Source: CAVTWH01 sp963850915 | GTDB lineage: Bacteria > Actinomycetota > Actinomycetes > Mycobacteriales > Micromonosporaceae | Reading direction: 5' to 3' | Assembly: GCA_963850915.1 (NCBI GenBank) | Contig: CAWKND010000004.1 | Location: 372,001-436,000, forward strand | DNA: 64,000 nucleotides | Shown here: piece by piece, positions 30,498-39,500 of the stretch | Numbering within the stretch: position 1 is the first letter of the stretch | How the letters are laid out: the number at the start of each line of letters is the position of its first letter | The notes under the pieces: model-generated | The model's database searches: none | What the model was told of the DNA's origin: nothing | What the model saw: only the letters and a program-made list of their open reading frames with translations | Made by a program: the position numbers and the translations under genes

Positions 30498-30553
30498 CTG
30501 GACACCCTTGCCATGATCAGTAGATCTGGACACCCTGCCCATGATCAATAGAT
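30498..30553 (+). repeat. 28-bp direct repeat at the toxin start
   Basis: Two adjacent 28-bp copies (30,498-30,525 and 30,526-30,553, three or four mismatches) each contain ATGATCA-TAGAT. The second ATG (30,541) begins the toxin; the first (30,513) opens a 12-codon ORF that ends at TAG 30,549, overlapping the toxin's start codon. Confidence 0.8.
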
Positions 30554-33500
30554 TCAGCCTGCACCCGTTCGACTGGCTGTGGGACGCGGTCTGCATCGTC
30601 GGCGGCGGTTCGGCCTGGCCGGACGGCAACGAAGATGTCATGCGCGAGCTCTCCAAGGCGTGGCGTGATCTGGCCAACCAGATCGACCACGATCTGAACC
30701 AGAGCGACAACGCCGCGATGCAGATCATGACGGCCTGGGGCGGCGACGCCGGCAACGCGTTCAGCACCTACTGGGACGCGATCGTGACCTCGGAGAACGG
30801 GCTGCCCGGGGTACTCGGCAACGCGCAGAACCTGGCCGACGCGGTCGACGACGCGGCGATGCAGATTGAGTACGCCAAGCTGGTACTCACGATCACGCTG
30901 ACCATCACGTTGATCACGTTGATCATCTGCCAGATCATGGCGTTCTTCAGCTTCGGTGCCTCGGAGGCGGCCGCAGCCGCCGAGGTGGCTGCCGCCCGCG
31001 AGGTGGCGACCACCGTCTTCCGTCAGCTGATGGACTGGATCGTCCGCGTACTGGTCAAGAAGGTGCTCGTCAAGTTCGTCATTCACGAGGTCCAGCAGGT
31101 GGCGCTGCAGGTCGGTACCGACTGGCTGGCCCAGGAGATCCAGATCCAGGAGGGGTACCGCAAGGACCTCGACACCGCTTCACTCAAGGCAAGCCTCTAC
31201 TCGGGACTCATCACCGGTGCGCTGACCTTCCCGACCAGCCTGATCCACCTGCCGATCAGCAACCGCTGGGGCCGGATGGGCGCCAACGCCGCGATGCACG
31301 GAGTCTCCAACGGGCTGGTCATGCCGGCCTCGATGCTGCTCACCAACTACGCGCTGACCAACAAGTGGGACACCAGCGGCATCACCTGGAAGACCTTCGC
31401 CGACGGCTTCGCCATGGGCGGTGGCATGGGCCTGATCGGCGGCATCCGTGACCCGAAGGCGACCGTCGGTACCAAGGGCGGCGTGGAGACGGTTACCGAT
31501 CCGCGGACCGGGCTGACCGAGTCGCCGACCGACCTGACCACAGCAGCACCCGACGCCACCCGCCCCGAGTCGCAGGCGCCCGGGACCGAGCAGACAGCGC
31601 CCCGCGGCGGCGGTACCACCACGCTGGCCGGCAACGAGTCCGGGGATACGCCCGCCGGGGTACGCACCGACGGCGGGTCTTCGAACGGTGGGTCGTCACG
31701 GGGGGACAGCGGCGGTGACCCGGTACCCGCCGCGCCGGTCCGCGATCCGAGCACCGGGGGCGGCGGCGACGGGCGCTCGATCGCACCAACTGGCGACGAG
31801 CCCACGGGCGGCTCGGTCACGCTCAGCCCGGACGCGTCCACAGTGGACCCGACCCTCGCGCCGGCCGGCCAGGACCACGGCGATCCCGGTGCCACTGTCA
31901 CGGCGGGTGGGGACCCGCCGGACGGTACGAACGTCCACGCCAACGAGCCCGGCCAGCCGGTACTCGCCCCCGCGGGTCCGGCACACCCGGACGCGCCGGT
32001 ACGCCCCGACACGGCGAGCCACACCGACACGGCGCCGACCGGCCGGAGCGATCCGGCCCTGCTGCCCGGCGGCGGCGCGGACCGCCCGGACACCGCGGTA
32101 CGCCCGGACACCAGCGCCCGGACCGATACCCCAGCCCGAACCGACACCAGCCTCAGCAACGACACCACAACAAGGACCGACACGTCGACAGGTACGGACG
32201 CCGGTGCGCGACCGGACACGGGGGTGCGCTCCGACGCGGTCGGCGACGGTGGGCCGGACTCCTCGACGCGGCCAGACACCAGTGCACACCCAGACACCAG
32301 TGCACACCCAGACACCAGTGCACACCCAGACACGGGAGCCCGGCCGGATGCGGTGCTGCTGCCGGATTCGGGGAGTCGGCCGGATGTCGGGGCCAGGCCG
32401 GATGCCGGGGTACGCCCGGACGCCGGTGGCCGTACCGACGTTGCCGGGCGGCCGGACGCGACCGGGCGGCCGGACAGCTCGGGCCGTACGGACACCACCG
32501 GCCGCACAGCCGAGGACGGGCGTACCGGCAAGGCCGCGAGCGACGGCGGAGCACCGCCGCCCGACGACCGGCCGGTCACCGGTGCAGGGGACACGACCCA
32601 CGCCGACACAACGCACAGCGACACGACCCACAGCGACACGACCCACAGCGACACGACCCACGGCGACACGACCCACAGCGACACAACGCACGGCGACACG
32701 ACCCACGGCGATACGACGCGTGCTGGCGCCGACCGCGCGGGGGACTCCGCTCGTCCGGGCGACACCGCCGGTACCGGCGTCGGCGACCACGATCGGCGAT
32801 CGTCCGGTGCGGACGAGTTGCCGGTGGTCGCGCCGTTGGTCGGGTTCGACCGGCTGGTCGACCCGGTCCGCACCGATCCGGGACGCACCGACGTCACCCG
32901 AACCGATCCATCCAGGACCGATCCCATGCGGACCGAGCCCACCCGGACGGATCCGACCCGGACCGATCCGACCCGGACGGATCCGACCCGAACCGATCAG
33001 GCGCGGGACTCTGTCCGGGGTACGGAGCCCGGGCGCTCGGAGCGGGAGCCGGCGCTCGCCGGCGCCGGGGACAGGTCGGGGCCTCCGGGTACGGTCGGCG
33101 GTCGCGACCACGACAACACCGGCCCGGGCGCCGGCGGCCACGACGGTAGCGGTGGATCGGGCGGGCACGATGAGCCGGGTACGCCTTCGGGCGAGCACCC
33201 CAACGACGCGCACCTGTCCAACGGTGAGACGGGGCGGGGTACCCGCAGCTACGAGAAGGATCCGGAGCCGTTCGCCGGTACCCCGGACAGCCCCGAGGGG
33301 CGGCGTGCCGTCTTCGACGCATCCCGGAAGTTCGCCGACGAGGCACGCGACAAGATGGTCGACGACGGCGTCGGGCGGGCAAACCGGCCCCGGATGGCCG
33401 GCGGCATGGTCAGCGACGAGGGCGAGGGCGCCAACGTCCACACCCACACGAGCATGCGGCCGACCCGGTCGGGCGACGGCTCACCGAATGTCGAGCCGTC

Positions 33501-36500
33501 CGTGCACCCGGAGGCGCAGCGGGTACTCGACCGGATCCGGGCCGACGCGGAGACCGACCCGGACAAGCGGGTCGGTGCCAACCACGGCAAGTGTGCCGAG
33601 GTCGCACTGATCTCCGACCGGCTCTACGACATCGAGCGCCAGTGGCAGGGCGAGGGCAGCCCCGGCGACTTCGCCGACTACGCCCGGGACAAGCTCGCCG
33701 GTAGCCAGTTGGCGACGCACTGGATCGGCGACGGTACCAAGCAGTCGCACGGTGACTACGAGCCGCCCTGCAACACCTGCGGTCCACTGATGGACGACTT
33801 CGGCGTCCATCCGGTGGACCCCGAGCCACGGCTTCGCGCACGAACCCGGCGCCGGACCTGGGGAAACCGGCCAGGCGCCGCGCCCGCCGGAGTCGGTGGG
33901 CGCGGTCGGCCACGGGGTACCGGTGGAGGACACCCGCCCGTACGGCACGCAGATGCGGCCGCCGCTGGACGAGCACCAGCAGGCGCTGGACGATGCGGTA
34001 CCGCCCGGTGCCGACCGGCGTGCTGTGACACAGGCGAGCCTGCTCACCGGCGACTGGGCTGAGAAGGTCAACGACGGCGGCCCCGACGTACCCGGGCGCG
34101 CCAACAACTGCCCCGACACCACGAACTCCTTCCTGGCCACCTGGTTCGGGCACCCGACCGTGGCCGGCGAGATGATCGACGCATCGGCGCCTGGCGAGGT
34201 GGGCGGCAGCGACCGCATCGCCAACTGGACCGGCGGCGAGTGGGAGCCGAACGGTACCGGCGTCGACGGGCTCGACCAGGTGGCCGACCGGCTCCGCGAA
34301 GCCGGCCCGGGCTCAGCGGCGGCGATCGTCATCGAGTGGCCGAACGACGGCGGCGCGCACGCCTTCAACGCGGTCAACGACGGTGGCCGGATCGTCTGGG
34401 TGGACGCGCAGAGCGGCGAGGTCTCCCCGGACGTACCGATGCACACGGCTGTCGACGGTGTCTGGTCGATCGTGCTGGACCCCGAGGGCGACCCGTTCGT
34501 ACCCGGTACCGGCGGGGAGCACGGCACCGTCGGGTACGACCCGCACGCCGGGACCGAGCCGGTCGCCGACCACCCGGGGGCCGAGCACGAGCCGGACGAC
34601 GACCCGCCCCCGCCGCCGCAGGCGTCGCGACCGCCACAGGACCTGCGCAACCTCGACTCCGACGGCCAGCGCCCCGACATCCCCAGGGACGACACTCCAC
34701 GGGACGACACTCCACGGGCGGACTCTCCGCGGGACAGTGCGCCCGGTGAGGTTGATGACCGTCCGGCCGGGGCGACCGACGAGGCGCTCGGCTCGGATGG
34801 GCTGCGGGACTCCAGCGACGGTACGCAGGCCGACAGCGCGCCGGTCGCGGATGACCGGGCCGGCCAGCCGGCTGACGACGTCCGGCCGGTGGCATCCGAC
34901 GAGTCCGGCCAGTCCGGTGAGGTCCCGGGCGAGCGCGATCCAGGGACACCGACCAACCCGGCGACCGGACACGACGCGGCCGGGCACGACTTGGCCGGAC
35001 ACGATCCTGAGGCTGGTCGCGAAACTGAGGCTGGTCGCGAAACTGAGGCTGGTCACGAAACTGAGGCTGGTCACGAAACTGAGGCTGGCCGCGAATCTGA
35101 GACCGGGCCGGTCCGGCCCTCGGCATTCGACGAGCCGAGCGAGCGGGATACGCCGCCCACCCCGACCGATCACCCGGAGACCGTTCGGTCCGACACCGAC
35201 AGGTCCGACACGGACCGGGCTCCCTCGGACCGCGCTGACACCGATCTGGCTGGCACGGACCGGGCTGACACCGATCGGGCTGGCACGGACCGAGCCGACA
35301 CCGACCGGCCTGGCACCGATCGGGCTGACACAGATCTAGCTGGCACGGACCGGCCTGCCACGGACCGGCCTGCCACGGACCGGCCTGCCACGGACCGGCC
35401 TGCCACGGACCGGCCTGCCAAGGACGGCGCTCGGGGCCAGGACGCCGCTCGGGGCCAGGACGCCGCTCGGGACCAGGACGCCGCTCGGGACCAGGACGCC
35501 GCTCGGGGCCAGGACGCCGCTCGGGACGTCTCGCGGGACCAGAACACCGCTCGGGACCAGGCTGCGACGCACGATCCGGCTAGGGATCAGGGTGCGACAC
35601 ACGATCCGGCTCGGGACGGGAGCGCACCGCAGGACCCGGCTCGGGAAGCCGGGGAGGGGCCCAGCGCCAAGGAGCTGGAGCAGCAGATCCTGGATTCGCT
35701 GGACCCGGAGGTACGGGACAAGATCCTCGCGGCAGTGGACGACTCGGTAAAGGCCAAGGCGGACACCATCCTGGCCAAGCTGGCCGGTCTCGCGCACGAG
35801 GCGGATCAACAGCTCGGGCCGGTCGGTGAAGGTACCGACGCGCGCGCCAAGATCGAGATGAAGGGCGAGGACTACCGGGTCAAGGGCGCGGCTTCGCTGG
35901 CCCGCAAGTTCCTGGGCGAGGTCGAGGAGGCTGAGTTCACCGGGCAGGATGCCCCGACGATCGACTCGTTCCTGGCGAACGCCAATGACATCATCCGGTT
36001 CTCGCTGAGCATTCCGGAGGAGCACTACACCGGCGGCCGGGTACTCTCCATGCTCGATCAGCTGGGTAGGGACGGGTACACCGACCAGGACGGCAACCCG
36101 ATCGACCCGCGCAAGGTCGCCAAGAACTTCTGGCACGCGGGCAACCGGTACTACGGCATGAACATGACCCTGCGCGAACCGCCCGAAGCGGGGGGCCACC
36201 TCTTCGAGCTGCAGTTCCCGACCGAGCGCTCGTGGGATGCCGGCAAGCTGACCCATGATCTGTACGAGACGGTCCGCCAGCCGCGCTTCACGCCGGTCGA
36301 GCGGATCAACGCATTCCTCGACATCCTCGCCGTCAACCGGGGCGCTGACCTGCCCGACCACGTACCGTTGGATCTTGATGGTCTGCCCAACGCGAAGCTG
36401 CGCGAGTTCGCCGACTGGGTGAAGGAGAACCCGCGGGTCTGGGAGCAGTACAAGGACGGCCTCGCCGAGCAGGGCAGGACGTTCGACGATGTCATCCGGG

Positions 36501-39500
36501 AGCGCGGCGACATCAGCCGGGCGGACTTCCCGGGTGCCGAGAGAGCAGGGCTGTTCGATGACGCAGGACGCTTCGACGACGCCGGCCGGGTCGATGACGC
36601 GGGACCGGTTCGAGTACCACGCGATCTACCAGACGGAGAGCCACGAACCGCCGGCGACCGGCCTGATCTGCCACGAGATCTACCCGGGTCCGACCCGCGC
36701 GGTGCTGTGGAACCACGCGAAGCGGGCGTGGATGTTCAACCCGAGAGTCGCGGCGAGCTTCCTCTTCGACGACCAGAAGCAGGAGCGCAAGCGAGTGATC
36801 ACGCGGGCCGAGGCGGAGCGGGTGGCGAGCCGGGAATTGGGGACCCAGCTGCCGAGCGAGGAGGAGCTGCTCCGGATAGCACTGGCCGGGGAAGCGACCT
36901 GGGTCGACCGCTAGACGCGGACCCACTGCACCCCGACTCGGCGCACCCGGACTCGCTGCGCCCGGACCTCTCGACGCATTCCGAGGACGATGTCGCGGCC
37001 GGTACCCCCGATCATCTGGACGCCCCGCCGCCCGGTGGCGAGCGCGGGCAGAGCGGCCAACCCGACGGCGCGGTGGTGCCGGACGCGGCGCACGGGAGCG
37101 GCGGGCCGGTCGCCGAGCACAGCAACAGCAACAGCAACCCCGAAGGCCAGAGCAACACCGACGGGGTACCGGGCGGCCAGCACGACGCTCCGCCGGATCC
37201 TGGCGGCGCCCGGCGGCCACCACCCGACGGTCCGAAGTGGAGTGAGGACCGGCTCACCCTGGGTACCGAGGTCCCGAAGTACTTCACCGACCCGATCTGG
37301 ACCGACGAGGCGGGTGGTTGGCACTACCCGGGCGATCCGGACGGCTCCTACCGGGCGGAGCCAACCGGCGGGCTGAAGAACGCCACCGGCCAGTTCATCG
37401 ACGACTGGCGGGCCGGTGAGCTGTCCGACGTCGCGGTACCCGCCGTGCAGGGGCCACCGGAGTTCCAGCCGCTCTCGGCCGACCCGTACTCGGCGGCCGG
37501 CGACACGGTCAGCGCCGACCAGCACGCGTCGGAGAACTGGTACGCCGCGCACGATCGCGTGGTCAGCCTGGAGGCCGAGCGGCGCGGGGTGATCGGCGAG
37601 TTCAACGCCGACATCAACCGGCTCAACTCGGGTCTCAGTACGCCGATCGAGGAGGTGAAGCCGAGCAGCTTCAACTCCGAAAAGATTGGCCGGACACTGC
37701 GTGCGCTCGAGGAGGCGGGGATCGACCCCGACCGCATCGACCACATGCGCGAACTGTCCGAGCGCACCTTCGACGCGTACACGGCGCGCACGCTGGCCGT
37801 CAACGAGTTGGGCATGCACTCGGCCCGGGACGTGGCGCTGGCTCGGCTGCGCGCCGGTGGCGCCGACCTGGAGCACATCCGCATCAGCGGCGACCCGCGG
37901 GCCGAACCGAAATCCGGTGAACTCGATGTCGTCGGGCTGCACTGGAACCCGGACACAGGTACCGGCCGGCTGCTGCTCGTGGAGGCCAAGGGCGGTACCG
38001 GCGACCTCGGCTCACGGATCGTCGACGGGTACGGCCGGTCGCAGCAGGGTACCGCCCCCTACCTGAAGTTCATGCTGGAGAACGATCCCGAGGTACTGCG
38101 GCTGCTCGCCGAGAACCCCGGCCTGGCGGACGCCATCCGCTCCGGGTCGGTACCGGTCGACTACGTCAAGTCGTCGCAGGAGCTGTTCCCGCGGCTGCCC
38201 GGGATGGGCCCCGACGGGCGGCCACTGGTCGGGGTACCGGACGAGCCACGCGCGGTGGTACGCGAGTTCCGCTTCGGCGCCGCCCCCAACGACTTCGACC
38301 CGGCCGGGCTCTGGCGCGGTGACCCGCCCGCCGAGCCGGTGACCGCCGGTCACCCAGCCGGCCCGCCGTCCTCGCCTGGCGGTCGGCCGGCCGGGCCGCC
38401 CGGGATCGTCGGCGCCCGCGATGCCGGCCACTCCACACTCGCCGACCAGCACGTCACCGATGTGGCTGAGCCCGGCCCGCATGAGCTCGCGCCGCACGAG
38501 GTCGCGCCGCACGAGCTCGCGCCGCACGAGGTCGCGCCGCACGAGGTCGCGCCGCATGAGGTGGTGCCGGGCGACGCTGCTCCCAGCAGTCCGGGCGACG
38601 GCAATCCGCCGTCCGGCGACCCGCGTGTGCCGGCTGGCGGCCCTGACCTGCGGCATGCGGCGCTGGGGCACGAACTCGGCGGGGCTTACCACGACCAGCC
38701 GGATCCTCAGCGCACCGTGGACGCGCTACACAGCGTGCTGGACCGCGCCGAGCTGCTGCCCACCGGCGCCGAGGCCGATCCGGCCGGTGGGGCGGCCCGG
38801 CTGGCGGTCGGGCCTGACGGGACCGGGTACGAGGTCCGCTTCGCCACCGCTCCGGTCAGCGAGCACAACAGCGTCTCGGCCGACGGTCTCCGCTACGCAC
38901 CCACGGCCGCGGTGCGGCTGGAAGGTGACCACGCGGTGGTGTACCTGTCCGAGAACGCCAGTGCCGACCACATCCGGCAGGCAACCGCGCACACCCTGGC
39001 CGAGGTGCAGAGGCTGCTCGACGCCAGGTCCTCCGGTATCCGCCTGGATGGCAACTCGGTGCTGGCCGACGGGGCGATCCCGGACAGCTCGGCGCCGGCC
39101 CGGCTGAGTTCGGGGGATGTCGGTCGGATCGCCGCGATGCGGGTACTCGCGCACGATCTACGCGCTGCCGAGGAGGCCGGCGACGGTCCCCGTGCGGAGC
39201 AGCTGCGCGCGGACGCACTGGGCGTGGCGACCCGGTACGGGCTGGCTGACGAGGCGCCCGCACGCCCGGTACACGAACGGCCCCGCGAGCCCCGGCAGCC
39301 CGACTACGACAACCGGCCGACATACGGGCCGGCGGCGGTCAAGGTGCGCAACGACCTGATCAACGCGCACCTGGGGGACGGCCACGACCTGGATCGGGTG
39401 CTGGACGGCCGGACCGGCGACGCGGCCCGGGACTGGGGTCCCCGCCTGGACGAGCTGCGCCTGGCTGACAAGGACCGGCTCGCTGCCGGGGTACGCGACC

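Noticed and set aside
31347..32942. Long antisense ORF of 531 residues opposite the toxin linker
   Set aside because: It is the mirror of GC-rich Thr/Asp/Pro repeats and has Ser/Val/Arg-biased composition with no domain; a shadow ORF.
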